NCBI GenBank assembly: GCA_947650365.1
Contig: OX393557.1
Location: 53,854,972-53,918,971 of the forward strand
Source of the DNA: Chamaelirium japonicum
Taxonomy: Eukaryota; Streptophyta; Magnoliopsida; Liliales; Melanthiaceae
DNA length: 64,000 nt
Direction of reading: 5' to 3'
A program made the position numbers and the translations under genes. Numbering within the stretch: position 1 is the stretch's first letter; each line of letters starts with the position of its first letter. The notes beneath the pieces are model-generated. The model was not told the DNA's origin. It did no database searches and saw only the letters and a program-made list of their open reading frames with translations. Positions 1 through 13,394 of this stretch are shown here, piece by piece.

Positions 1-1132
1 AGTCATGATAGAATAAGTTTTTTCTTTCTTTCATTCTTTTTTGGAGAGGGATTTTACGGGTAAGTTATCTTTATGGGAAATTATATGGTACCCACTTCGA
101 TACTGTACCGAAATCCATAGGGACCGTCCGATAGCCCTATGGTGGATCTCAGGCATCCGCCTAAGATGCATGGAAAATGAGATGGATGGTGGAGATGGTT
201 CGGTATGGTACCGAATTTTTCAATTCTTTACCATAGCGTAACCCTATCTTTATTTAATGTGTAATGGATGAACAATACTTTTTTCCAAAACCGAGAGCGC
301 AGCTTGATAGTTCACCCCGTTCAAATTTGTCTTGTTCCGATCACTCTCCGCGGATTTTGGAGTTCGTTCATCGTCTATTCGGTTAAGTTTTCCTTGCGAT
401 CCTCTGCATTACCTTCTCGGTAAGTGGGAAGTGCGAACATGAGTCTAGAACCATAGAATGCGGCGCTGATCCCCAATAAAAGGATCATGAGCCGTAGAAG
501 CTTGCGGCTAAAAAAGAATAGCCATGTCGGGGGTATTTGGTATGTGGAACAGCTGTTCCTCTTAATCCTCTTCCAGAAGTGGTTATTATCGTCAATTACT
601 ATTTCTAATGCAATTTGATGGTCCAACATTCCAATTAGCAAGGAAACCGCCGGACTGATATTTTTTTAATTTCCAAGTCCTTCATTCCAATAGAACAATT
701 ACTAGCCGTTATTTCCAAATCATGGAATTCAGAATGGAAATAGATTGTTCCGGAATGATGCCAAACACCTACCTCATTTCTCAACTAAAACCTAGTTCAT
801 GGGAGATTCAACTCCAAGGAAAATAACACAGCCTAAAAATCATTGTAAAAGGCAATGCTGGGTTGCTTCAAAAAATATTTACACGAAACTCAACACAAGA
901 GCGAGAGAAATGCCCCAATTTTTTTAACCTCATAGACTGCGCCTACAGAGTGGTAGGAAATATGTTGTAGTATTTACTCGAACCCTTGACCAAAGCTACA
1001 GACAGCATATATCTTACAAATTGAGCTACCAGTTGGAGACGGCTCTGATCACAGCTACGACCGTCTTAATACCACCGGCGGATTAAGAAAACAATACAAT
1101 TTTAGCCAACTGTGACTAGTACAAATACTTAT

Positions 1133-1627
1133 AAATGGATTTGCAGTTCTTCACAGGCTGATCTCTTCTCCTGCTGCTCACAATTACCTCCAATTTCTTT
1201 GGATCCCATCTCCGCACCAAATCCGAGACCAACACTCATACCATGCAAGTCCCAATCCCACTGACCGATGAAATCTGGATTTGGGTCTGCCCGAGGAGGT
1301 CCACAGGCAGGTTCGGGCAGTTGATCGCTTACCCTTAGTTTCTTGTGCGGAGATGTGGGCCTGCCAAGGTGGTCGTGTGAGGTTGATGGGTCCTGGGAGG
1401 GATTTTGCTATCCATCGCATCCTTTGAGGCTGCCACCGAGCTTCTACTGCTTCTCGATGATCTTTTGTAGGTACTTCCCCTGGGCTTCTATCCTCAGTTG
1501 CAGCTTTCTTTGCACCTGAACCAACTGGGATTTTCAGGTAGTGAGTGCTGATGCAAGTTACTACCTAGAGATGTTAAATTTTGTTTGCATGCAATGAAAA
1601 AGGAAATTTCTTGTTAATTTTCCTTAT

Positions 1628-1665
<38 letters not shown>

Positions 1666-3725
1666 ACATCGGCGGGTGTCCCGAAACCTTTCGGGCAATG
1701 GCCCACTTCAGGCTCGGACTAATCCCTCCGGGAGTGAAGCCCGACCCACTCGGCAATTCCCACTTCACTCCTGGGTAAATCGAGAGGAGGAAGAGTTGAA
1801 CCCACAACCTCATCACCAAAGCATCAGTTGCTTGCCAACTCTCCAATCCCCTGGTGGGTAATTTTCCTTATAGTTGACCTCATTTGATGGGAGAAGAAGA
1901 CTCAACTGATGATGATGATGAACCAATGACAATGACAAATGCAGCCATGAAGTAGGATAGATAATAGGGAAGAGGGGTGTTGATCATAAATTCTTATCCT
2001 AATGGTAGAAGTTGCAGACTAGTAATGACATGACAATCATGGTTTGAGGGTTTGTCTGAACCTGAACCTGTTTGGATTTTGGCCAATCCCCAAAACCCAC
2101 ATTACGCCCCAAAGTCAGGTTCGATCCCGATTTGATTTACGTCATCGTTCTATTAGTTTGCATTGTGTATATATAGGCAAGTATGGTGTTTTTTTGAAAA
2201 AAAATATGTTTTAAACGCGACTTATTATTGTGGTATTTATTACACTACTCTTTTCTGATTTTTTGAAAAATACATGACTTTTGCATTTTTATCCCGACTT
2301 ACACATGCTAATCCTGATTAATCGGATTTTAATCACATCGTATAATGCTCAAAAAATTTGTTGGAACATCTTTATACCGATTTTTCCGACTCTTTCCAAA
2401 CTTTTTCAACAAAGAGTTAAAAGCTAGACCCATGCTTATCTATGCACAAAGTTTTGGAAAAGTTTGAACTCAAAGACTCTTTCCAATCTTTCCCACTATC
2501 ATTAGCTCTATACGATAAGATTAAAATGCTTAATCAACAAAGGTTTGGAATTTTAATCAACAAAGTTTTGGAATTTTAAAATGATGTTCCAACTAGAGTG
2601 AATAAAATGATGTTTAAACTAGATTTTAAAATACTGAATCATTTGAGTTCAAACTAGATTTTAATCAACAAAGAGTTAAACACTAATGATAGTGTAATGA
2701 TGTTCTAAAATTCTAATAATAGTCATTTGAGGAACAACAGAAAGTGTATTCTACTGATCTGATGCCTGACATAATGATAACATGACTCTATAACTAGATC
2801 TCAACTGGATGGTATTTCTGTTAAGCTATCACTTCCCCAAGGTAACAAATATAGGCTGCTAAACATACATGCCATAATACAAGTATCCTAGTGTTGCACC
2901 TGACAAAGACACACATAGAAGATACGGGCTGACACTAAAATAGAAATGTGGCCCAATGGAATATAGAGAGTTTTCTATCAGAGTATTTAATGCAATCAAA
3001 GTTTAGCAAGTGAAAGTTGAGTTTTTAAATTTGTTACCAGTTTTTGCTCAATAATTGTCAGATTATGAGCCTATTCAAGGAAGCAACTCTCTCGACAAAT
3101 CATTAAAACAACATGCTAATCAAACACACCTCAAGTTGTTCGTGGAGTCGTTTATGCACCTCCATTTGCATTTTCATTGCTTCATTGAATTGTATTCCAC
3201 TGAAGATGAAATAGAATTCAGAATGTTAGAAGGGTCCATATGTTACTAGCAATACATCATTGAGGAATCATGCAGAAAGGAAAGATAATAATAACCACTT
3301 TCAGAGATCAGATGCTATAACCAGGAGACGGAAGCAGGCTTTCTGGCTATATATCAATTAACTCTTTGTACTAAAACACTAAGTAAAACAATTCCTTAAC
3401 TATGGTGAAGCACAATAGGTTCCTTTAATGAATAGTACGTGCATCTTTTTTTTTAAAATTATTTCTAAATACATCCTAATTGGCTTCCTTTTATTCGAAA
3501 GACCATTGAGCTTGAAAGGTTGGAAAATTACAACACTAAATTAGCATAAATTGAATAAAGCAAGTTACTTACAACGCATATCCCATGTTAGACAGGGTGT
3601 CACTGGGATAAGAGTCGGAAGAGATGGACGAGAATAGCAAGTGTGATGATTGAGAGAAGAGGACAAAGGGGGGGCACCTTATTCTTTCTCTTGCTCTTCT
3701 TAGGGTTCCTGAGGCTGCGAACCAT
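1133..3725 (-). pseudogene. Unit A: GRWD1-5'/MYB-CC-3' chimeric pseudogene
   Basis: Minus-strand order: GRWD1-like first exon (3678-3725, 16 codons, MVRSLRNPKKSKRKNK) with donor GTGCCC; fused MYB-CC exon remnant (about 3573-3602, ends at a GTAAGT donor); coiled-coil exon 3130-3199 (70 bp, encoding EAMKMQMEVHKRLHEQLE, with flanking AG and GT); C-terminal exon about 1133-1515. The C-terminal exon has an in-frame TAG after the EKQ of the coiled coil and a second TAG shortly after, and lacks about 100 bp present in the other units. The MYB domain is absent. It therefore cannot make a normal PHR1-like factor. The intron between the last two exons carries a SINE. Whether the fused transcript is expressed cannot be told. 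Confidence 0.75.
1632..1858 (-). mobile_element. tRNA-derived SINE, copy 1
   Basis: A 227-bp insertion, read on the minus strand, ends in a poly-A tail (seen as T-run 1630-1664). It contains Pol III-like boxes: a box A-like stretch around gttggcaagcaactg and a box B-like ggttcaactc. It is flanked by a 17-bp target-site duplication, TAATTTTCCTTATAGTT, at 1615-1631 and 1859-1875. Units B, C and D have the uninterrupted site, so the insertion is specific to unit A. A close relative lies at 32982-33191. The family name was not identified. Confidence 0.88.
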
Positions 3726-3890
3726 CTCTGCTCCGGCCTCGAGGATGATTCGTCTTCGATCAAAACCCTAATCCTGATCCTGAACCTTGAGAGCTCTGGT
3801 GAGGAAGAGGAGTGCGGGCCGTGCAACATTCCTTGCTCAGCGTTTAAACCCTCGCGAGATTGAGCATGGATTCTCGGAGCTCTTATCACC
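3573..3890 (-). pseudogene. GRWD1 intron 1 to MYB-CC exon fusion junction, unit A
   Basis: On the minus strand the GRWD1-like 5' leader, ATG exon (3678-3725) and first 70 or so bases of intron 1 run directly into the MYB-CC exon encoding DTLSNMG, which ends at a consensus GTAAGT donor. At the plus-strand GRWD1 copy (39758 on) the same intron continues differently. At the plus-strand MYB-CC copy the DTLSNMG exon has a normal upstream acceptor. A frame different from GRWD1 stays open from the leader across the former intron into DTLSNMG. In this unit it has no ATG until about 20 codons in. The fusion itself is read directly; any protein made from it is inference. Confidence 0.7.
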
Positions 3891-3985
3891 TCAGGTTACC
3901 GCAATAGGCGAAAGCCACAGTCGTTGATTGCATGCCGGTTGGGGCTGAGTGTAATTCATGCTGGTTATGATTGACGATTGTGATT

Positions 3986-6900
3986 TTACAAGTAAGTTAT
4001 CTTTATGGAAAATTATATGGTACCCACTTCGATCAGTACCGTATCGAAATCCATAGAGACCCTCCGATAGCCTTATGGTGGATCTCAGGCATCCGTTTAG
4101 GATTCATCCCATGACCGTTAGAATAATGCTCTCACCACTAAGATGCATAAAAAATGAGATGGAGGGTGAGATGGTTCGGTATGGTACCGAAATTTTCAAT
4201 TCCTTACCATAGCGGAACCCTATCTTTATTTAGGCTTTGGCATGGACTGCTCATTGCTTTTTTGTTGGGTTAAGGCCATACTCTGTGGGTTAAGTTTTCC
4301 TCGAGATCCATTTCGCTGCTGCATTACCCTCTCGGTAAGTATGGGAAGTGCGAACATGAGTCTAGGACCATAGAATGTGGCACTAGTCCCCAATAAACGG
4401 ATCATGAACCATAGAAGCTTGCGGCTAAGAATGAGCGACTATGTACATTTCTCAACTAAAACCTAGTTTATGGGAGTTTCAACTCCAAAGAAAAGAACAC
4501 AGCCTAAGAATCATTATAAAAGGTAACTATCGGTTGCTCCAAAAAAAAATTTACAAGAAACTCAACACAAGAGCGAGAGAAACACCCGGATTTTTTTTAA
4601 CCTCATAGACTACGACTACAAAGCGGTAGGAAATATGCCAAAGTATTTAATCGAACCCTTGTCCAAGGCTACCAGTTGGAGACGGCTCTGATCACAACTA
4701 CGACTGTTTTAATACCACCGGCGGATTACGAAAACTATACAACTTTAGCTAGCTGTGACTAGTACAAATACTTATAAATGGATTTGCAGTTCTTCACAGG
4801 CGATTAGGATACCCAACTAGCTCAATCAAACTTGAAATCGCTACAAATCAACTGAGACTGGCTGCGTGAGGAGCCCCCACTAACATCTTCTCCTGCTGCC
4901 CGCAATTACCTCCGACTTCTTTGGATCCCGTCTCCGCACCAAATCCGAGACCAACACTCATACCATGCAGTCCCGATCCCACTGACCGATGAAATCTGAA
5001 TTTGGGTCTGCCCGAGGAGGTCCACAGGCAGGGTCGGGCAGTTGATCGCTTAACCTTGGTTTCTTGTGCGGAGATGTGGGCCTGCCAAGGTGGTCGTGTG
5101 AGGTTGATGGTTCCTGGGAGGGATTTTGCTGTCCATCGCATCCTTTGAGGCTACCATCGAGCTTCTGCTGCTCCTCTATGATCTTTTATAGGTACTTCCC
5201 CTGGGCTTCTATCCTCAGTTGCAGCTTTCTTTGCAACTGAACCACCTAGGATTTTCAGGTAGTGAGTGGTGATGCAAGTTACTACCTAGAGATGCTAAAT
5301 TTTGTTTGCATGCCATGAAGAAGGAAATTTCTTATCAATTTTCCTTATAGTTGACGTCATTTGATGGGAGAAGAAGACTTAATTGATGATGGCGATGAAG
5401 CCAATGACAGTGCTTGATGCAGCCATGAAGTAGGATAGATAATAGGGAAGGGGGGGTGTTGATCATAAATTTTTATCCTAATAGTGGAAGTTGCAGACTA
5501 GCAATGACATGACGATCATGGTTTGAGGGTTTGTCTGAACCTGAACCTGTTTGGATTTTGGCCAATCCCCATAACCCGCATTACGCCCCAAAGTCGGGTT
5601 CGATCCCGATTTGATTTATGTCATCGTTCTATTAGTTTGCATTGTGTATATATAGTCAAGTATGGTATTTTTTTGAAAAAAAATATATTTTAAACGCGAC
5701 TTATTGTTGTGATATTTATTACACTACTCTTTCCTGATTGTTTGAAAAATATGACTTTTGCATTTTTATCCCGACTTACACATGCTAATCCTGATTAATT
5801 GGATTTTAATCACATCGTATAATGCTCAAAAAATTTGTTGGAACATCTTTATACCGATTTTTTCGACACTTTCCAAACTTTCCCAAACCTTTTTCAACAA
5901 AGAGTTAAAAGCTAGACCCATGCCAAGGTGGTCGTGTGAGGTTGATGGGTCCTGGGAGGGATTTTACGGTCCATCGCATCCTTTGAGGATGCCACCGAGC
6001 TTCTGTTGCTCCTCGATGATCTTTTGTAGGTACTTCCCCTGGGCTTCTATCCTCAGTTTCAGCTTTCTTTGCACCTGAACCAGCCAAGATTTTTAGGTAG
6101 TGAGTGGTGATGCAAGTTACTACCTAGAGATGCTAAATTTTGTTTGCATGCCATGAAGAAGGAAATTTCTTGTCAATTTTCCTTATAGTTGACCTTATTT
6201 GATGGGAGTAGAAGACTCAACTGATGATGTCGATGAAACCAATGACAATGACTGATGCTGCCATGAATTAGGATAGATAATAGGGAAGGGGGGGTGTTGA
6301 TATCATAAATTCTTATCCTAATGGTGGAAGTTGCATACTAGTAATGACATGACAATCATGGTTTGAGGGTTTGTCTGAACCTGAACCTGTTTGGATTTTG
6401 GCCAATCCCCATAACCGCATTACGCCCCAAAGTCGAGTTCGATCCCGATTTGATTTATGTCATCGTTCTATTAGTTTGCATTGTGTATATATAGGCAAGT
6501 ATGATGTTTTTTTGGAAAAAAATGTGTTTTAAATCCAACTTATTGTTGTGATATTTTTCTGATTTTTAGAAAAATACATGACTTTTGCATTTTTATCCCG
6601 ACTTACACATGCTAATCCTGATTAATCAGATTTTAATCACATCGTATAATGCTCAAAAATTTGTTGGAACATCTTTATACCAATTTTTTCGACTCCTTTC
6701 AAACTTTCCCAAAACGTTTTCAACAAAGAGTTAAAAGCTAGACCCATGCTTATCTATGCTCAAAGTTTTGGGAAAGGTTGAACTCATGACTCTTTCCAAT
6801 CTTTCCCACTTTCATTAGCTTTATACGATACAATTAAAATGTTTAATCAGCAAAGTTTTGGGATTTTAATCAACAAAGTTTTGGAATTTTAAAATGATGT

Positions 6901-8297
6901 TCCAACTAGAGTGAATAAAATGATGTTCAAACTAGATTTTAAAATACTGAATCATTTGAGTTCAAACTAGATTTTAATCAACAAAGAGTTAAACGCTAAT
7001 GATAGTGTAATGATGTTCTAAAACTCTAATAATAGTCATTTGAGTAACAACAGAAAGTGTGTTCTACTGACCTGATGCCTAACATAATGATAACATGACT
7101 CTATAACTAGATCTTAACTGGATGGCATTTATGTTGAGCTATCACTTCCCCAAGGTAACAAATACAGGCTGCTAAACATACATGCCATGATACAAGTATC
7201 CTAGCGTTGCACCTAACAAAGACACACATGGAAGATGCGGGCTGACACTGAAATGGGAATGTGGCCCAATCGAATATAGAGAGTTTTCTATCAGAGTATT
7301 TAATGCAATCAAAGTTTAACAGGTGGAGGTTGAGTTTTCAAATTTGTTACCAGTTTTTGCTCAATGACCGTCAGATTATGAACCTATTCAAGGAAGCAAC
7401 TCTCTCGACAAATCATTGAAACAACATGCTAATCAAACACACCTCAAGCTGTTCGTGGAGTCGTTTCTGCACCTCCATTTGCATTTTCATTGCTTCATTG
7501 AATTGTATTCCACTGAAGATGAAATAGAATTCAGAATGTTAGAAGGGTCCATATGTTACTAGCAATAGATCATTGAGGAATCATGCAGAAAGGAAAGATA
7601 CTAATAACCACTTCCAGAGATCAGATACTATGACCAGGAGGCGGAAGCATGCTTTCTGGCTATATATCAATTAACTCTTTGTATTAAAGCATTGAGTAAA
7701 ACAATTCCTTAACCATGGTGATGCACAATAGATTCCTTTAATCAATAGTACGTGCATCCTTTTTTTTAAAATTATTTCTAAATACATCCTAATTGGCTTC
7801 CTTTTTTTCGAAAGACCATTGGGCTTGAAAGGTTGGAAAATTACAACACTAAATTAGCATAAATTGAACAAAGCAAGTTACTTACGATGCAGATCCCATG
7901 TTAGACAGGGTATCACCGGGATAAGAGTCGGAAGAGACAGACGAGAATAGCAAGTGTGATGATTGAGAGAAGAGGACGAAGGAGGGGCACCTTATTCTTT
8001 CTCTTGCTCTTCCTAGGGTTATTGAGGCTGCGAACCATCTCTGCTTCGGTGTCGAGGATGATTCATCTTCAATCAAAACCCTAATCCCGATCCTGAACTT
8101 CGAGAGCTCCGGTGAGGAAGAGGAGTGCAGGCCGTGCGGCATTCCTTGCACAGCGCTTAAACCCTCGCGAGATTGAACGTGGATTCTCAGAGCTCTTATC
8201 ACCTCAGGTTACCGCGATAGGCGAAAGCCACAGGCGTTGATTGCATGTCGGTCGGGGCTGAGTGCGATTCACGCTGGTTATAATTGACGGTTGTGAT
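3986..8297 (-). repeat. Array unit B with internal duplication
   Basis: The unit is about 4.3 kb, longer than unit C because an internal segment of about 840 bp is repeated. The intron sequence ending gctagacccatg (about 5922) jumps back into the C-terminal exon (ccaaggtggtcgtgtgagg) and the following intron is then repeated. The rest follows the array order: 3' flank, C-terminal exon, intron, coiled-coil exon, fused exon, GRWD1 leader. The empty SINE site is visible near 5338-5355 and again near 6175-6190. Confidence 0.8.
4850..8038 (-). pseudogene. Unit B: chimeric GRWD1/MYB-CC pseudogene
   Basis: Minus-strand parts: GRWD1-like exon 1 at 7991-8038 (MVRSLNNPRKSKRKNK); fused DTLSNMGSAS exon at about 7886-7917 with GTAAGT donor; coiled-coil exon 7443-7512; a truncated second copy of the C-terminal exon (about 5922-6074); a full-length C-terminal exon (about 4850-5236). 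The coiled-coil codons EEQQKL are open here, unlike in unit A. One T is missing relative to the other units near 4970 (gactgcat against gacttgcat), which shifts the C-terminal frame into a stop. No MYB domain is present. The duplicated C-terminal exon would disturb splicing further. Confidence 0.72.
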
Positions 8298-9628
8298 TTT
8301 ACAGGTAAGTTATCTTTATGGAAAATTATATGGTACCCACTTCAGTACCGTACCGAAATCCATAGAGACCCTCCGATAGCCCTATGGTGGATCTCAGACC
8401 TCCGTTTAAGATTCATCCCATGACCGTTAGAATAATGCTCCCACCACTAAGATGATAAAAAATGAGATGGAGGGTGAGATGTTTCGGTATGGTACCGAAT
8501 TTTTCAATTCCTTACCATAGCGGAACCCTATCTTTATTTAGGCTTTGGCATGGACTGCTCATTGCTTTTTTGTTGGGTTAAGGCCACACTCTGTGGGTTA
8601 AGTTTTCCTCGAGATCCATTTCGCTGCTGCATTACCCTCTCGGTAAGTATGGGAAGTGCGAACATGAGTCTAGGACCATAGAATGTGGCACTAGTCCCCA
8701 ATAAACGGATCATGAATCGTAGAAGCTTGCGGCTAAGAAAGAACAGCTATGTACATTTCTCAACTAAAACCTAGTTCACGGGAGTTTCAACTCCAAAGAA
8801 AAGAACACAGCCTAAGAATCATTATAAAAGGTAACTATCGGTTGCTCCAAAAAAAATTTACAAGAAACTCAACACAAGAGTGAGAGAAAAAAAATTTACA
8901 TGAAACTCAACACAAGAGCGAGAGAAACACCTGGATTTTTTTTAACCTCATAGACTACGACTACAAAGCGATTTGAAATATGCCAAAGTATTTAATCGAA
9001 CCCTTGTCCAAGGCTACCAGTTGGAGACGGCTCTGATCACAGCTACAGCTGTCTTAATACCACCGGCGGATTAAGAAAACTATACAACTTTAGCCAGCTG
9101 TGACTTGTACAAATACTTATAAATGGATTTGCAGTTCTTCACAGGCTATAAGGATACCCAACCAGCGCAATCAAACTTGAAATCGCTACAAATCAACTGA
9201 GACTGGCTACGTATGGAGCCCCCACTGACCTCTTCTCCTGCTGCCCGCAATTACCTCCGGCTTCTTTGGATCCCGTCTCCGCACCAAATCCGAGACCAGC
9301 ACTCATACCATGCAAGTCCCGATCCCACTGACCGATGAAATCTGGATTTGGGTTTGCCCGAGGAGGTCCACAGGCAGGGTTGGGCAGTTAATCGCTTACC
9401 CTTGGTTTCTTGTGCGAAGATGTGGGCCTGCCAAGGTGGTCTTGTGAGGTTGATGGGTCCTAGGAGGAATTTTGATGTCCATCGCATCCTTTGAGGTTGC
9501 CACCGAGCTTCTGCTGCTCCTCGATGATCTTTTGTAGGTACTTCCCCTGGGCTTCTATCCTCAATTGCAGCTTTCTTTGCACCTGAACCAGCCAGGATTT
9601 TCAGGTAGTGAGTGGTAATGCAAGTTAC
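8298..9628 (-). repeat. Array unit C, left part
   Basis: This is the unit's MYB-CC 3' flank and C-terminal exon (about 9190-9582), cut at 9628 by the LTR retrotransposon at 9629-19312. The C-terminal exon keeps the EEQQKL coiled coil but has a TAG (tcctag where other units read tcccag) about 20 codons further on. A local duplication of the aaaaatttacaagaaactcaac stretch is present around 8845-8925. Confidence 0.78.
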
Positions 9629-11562
9629 TGTTGTAGCTCGTGTGTCCTGAGCGTGGATTTTCTGTATTAACATTAATAAAGATGACTTTGGTTATTGCTT
9701 TAATTAGAATACTACTTTGGTATATGTTAATACATATATAATAAAAGGACCCTAGGGAACACAATAGGTCACTGAGGCGCATGGTAGATCCATCCTTGGA
9801 AGACCCAGTGGACCAGTTCTGTGTAGACCTAGAATTAGTTCACAGCTTTGGTGATGCCGGTTGCTTCACCGAGAACAAACTGTTGGCAGGTATAGGATGT
9901 GGTGAAGTCTCCACTACGGGAATGTGGAATTCCCATTCACCAGACCAAGCACGATGATCGTGTTGAACAGGAACCAAGACGGTGCACAGTTCAGTGATTC
10001 AGACACTGGTGCATAAACCGTCTTACTACTATAGATAATCTGTCCTTAACCCTGAGTGATCATGTACACTGGGCTAACCAGTTGTGTGGTGCTTTAATGT
10101 GCCAACGTGTGTGGACCTTCCATAGTCCAATACCACGGTACGTTGGGTTATCCGGCTGGCGCTTGAGTGATTTGTAATCCCTACAGGTTATCCGACCCAG
10201 TGTTGGATGGGTGCGTTTTGATGAGTCAATCTGTCCACACAGTTAACCCAGGCTTGGTGGTTGTCAGTATGACTGACGATGTTCTAGATGCTAGGCATAG
10301 CATCGGAAGGTATGTGGTGTTATAGATGACAAGTTATCAATTCCTAGTCAGATGATCGATCGGGATCTGACGGTGCTCCCCACCGCCCGAATCGTATCAT
10401 GGCACCAGTAATAGGAGGGACTAAGGATTATCAGAGTATAGTAGAGAACAGGGTTACGAGGGAGTAACATAAGTTTAGGATCACTAGAGTTCAACTCGTG
10501 TCGCACTCTGGGTGGCTACGCGGGTTAATCGGATTATGGCTGATTAACGAAACTTTCGGTGTGTCACCGGAACAGTTAATCAGGGATCCGATTGGAGCTA
10601 GAAATCCCGAACCATGAAGGTTCCACCCTGTCATTGCGTATAGGAATTATTCCCCGACCTGGATAGATACGTTGGATGTGAAGTAGCGTGATGAAACACA
10701 AGCCCGGAGCCTAAGAACATAATTCACATGTGTTAGGGGCCGTAGGGGTATTTTGGTAAATATTAAAATATGGTTCAGAACATATTGAATATGGATCTTA
10801 GAATGAGCGGAATAATTCCAGAAGCTCATAAGTGCTGACAAAACTCGATTCCGAGTAGCGCACCTCACTCAATCTCTCTTTCAGTTTTTCACTGTTCGTG
10901 AAGGGTGTTTTCGTCCAGGCTTTACGATAGAGCTGTGGAAACCCTGAAAACCACCCCCCCTCATCCCTATCCATCTAGGGCCGGCCCTAGCTTGCTTGTA
11001 GCACTAGGAGGCCGGCCCTATAAGAAGATTAGAGGGGGAGGGGTCGGCCCTAAGCTCTCCCCCTCCAGAAAAATCCGACCTCCCTCTCCCTCTCTGAGGT
11101 TTCGGCCAAGGAAGAAGAAGGAAGAAGAAGGAGGAAGGAAGGAGAAGGAAGAAGAGAGAAAGAGAAGGAGGAGATCTTGTGGCTAGCCATCGTCTTCGCA
11201 ATGAATTCCTCCGTCGGCTCGTAGTCCTTGCACTCAGAGGTAGGACTTCGAGGATTCCTCAATTCGCAAATGACAAGGTGCTATCCAACAGCTTCCCTTG
11301 CGATTCATGTGCGGTTTATCATCGTTCCGTTCTCTCCGGATCATAGATCCACAAGGTATGATGATTCTAAACATCTAACTAGATGCATGCATGTCTTCCG
11401 TAGATCATAGTATGCCTCTAGGGTATCTGCACATATGCTAAGATCATAGATTTACATGTAGATTGTTTTGTAGAATTAATTGTAATAAAATATACACCGT
11501 ATGATCTTTGGATCTAACTTTTGCTTCCGCTGCGACTCTGATAAGCGGATCCAATTCTAATA
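9629..11562 (+). repeat. 5' LTR of Copia-1
   Basis: About 1.93 kb, starting TGTTGTAGCTCG. It contains GC-rich palindromic stretches (ggccggccc) near 10980-11050 and a purine-rich GAAGAAGAAGG tract at about 11105-11170. It ends ccaattctaata, mutated from the ccaattacaaca seen in the 3' LTR. Confidence 0.9.
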
Positions 11563-13394
11563 ATTGGTATCAGAGCACGCTTTGGTGTGTGTTTCATGCA
11601 TGAAAGGGCATGCCTCCAGGGGTCGGACCCCGGATTTAATTTTGTATTGATTATTATTGTGCTTGTGGTTTTTAAGGCTCTAGATGGGCAAGGGTGGAGG
11701 TTAATCACTCTCGGATCCCTGACCATGTTTCTAGGATTGTTTCCTTTTCTTTCTAGTAAAATTGTACACGAATGAGCACTTGCTCAGAGTGTGTTAGTTT
11801 TTCAGTCACAGGAAAAAAGAGATGATGCTACATCCACGGTTCGGGCAAGTGGTACAATAGTGTGCAAAGACCCGGCGAAAGCATACATGTTGGTGATGAT
11901 TGAGATCGTCGTCAGAGATCGTGCAGAACGGAAGAGTAGGATATATTGGCTGTGCTATTCAGCTTCAGGGGTCGGACCCTGGACTTGATTCAGTTTGGAT
12001 ACTATTTCTGTTGATTCTCTTTACTTAGTGTTTAGAGAACCCCGATGATAATTTAATTATTTATCTTGCTTGTGAGTTTGTCTCTAGATCAAGCTTAGGG
12101 TTAGTACTTGACTTATGGATTCATCGGTGTCTCTATATGGTTCTAACACGTGTAAATCCGGTGGCTAGCTAAAAGAAAAGGTGGTAACCACCCTCGTGGT
12201 AGTTCAAGTAGCAAAGTATTGTACACTGAGATAGACGCAGTGTTAGATTTGTTAAGAGATAACTAATGTCCCCATAAGAAGTATGATAACCCTAGTGGGA
12301 TGCCCTTTCCCCACATGGTCCTAGCGACCAAGTTAGGTTAGGATTCTACTAAGTGATACCCGTTTCTAGTTGACGTTTGATGGTAGTGTGAACTCATCAC
12401 GATTTGGTTATGCCACCATTAGGTTGAGGTCCGGCAGAGGTTGTCAGATGTCCCTATTTGGCCAACATCGAAACCTATAATGAGATGAGGTCTACTATGA
12501 CATCAGGCATCAAATTATGAACGAGGCGCATTCTAGTGGGAGTCCTTTCCACGTTGACCTTAGGCTAGGCTCCAGATCTTAGGATTATGGGCAAACTAGT
12601 AAGGTATCGGGATCCTTGGAATATATATAATATGATCCTTGTAAGAAAGGCAAAAGCTGAGTATTCGAGGTAGGGACTATGATATTTTCTAAGGATACTA
12701 ATACTTTGCGGGAAGGTTTGTAATCCTAGTGGGAGCATGGTAGACCAGGGTCTAAGTCTAGGAGGTCGTGACCTTTCTAGATATGTATAAAACCTCATAA
12801 AGAAGGGATGTGTAAGAGGTTCCCTCCAAAGAGGAGCCCCTGGCCTCCATAATCAACCGGCTAAGGGTCTGGGTGGGAGATACGCAGTTCGATATTTCCA
12901 CCGGGTGAGAGCTGTGTTTTCTTCCATGCTGGTTCGCCTAGTGGTTTCCTTCCGGACATGGAGGATGCCGGTGGCAGTGGGTGGCGATTTTTTCCTGCAC
13001 AGCGGGAGCCTATGAACCCCCCTACCGACACCACCTAGATTTATGGAAAGCATCCGAAATCTTGTGTGAAGCCACGGTTGCTGCGCACATAGTTCACATA
13101 AAGCTGGCCAAAAGGAGACTGGGAGGTCTTTCAGTTTGCCATGGGTAATTCTGATGAAGACTGGGTCGTAAAAACCCCGTTGGCAGAAGTGGTTGTATGC
13201 TCTCACCGAGATGCTGTCTCCAATTCAAGACCGATAGTCTCAGTGCTCGAGCCTAGAGAATTTAGATTCCTGGATGTCTCCACTTGAGGTAGTGAAGACA
13301 TAGCGGCTGGAGTAAACATTATCTATTTTTAAATTCCATAAAATAAATTGTGGTAGACCCTAATTTTTGCTTTAAACCATTGTTTTCAGAAATC

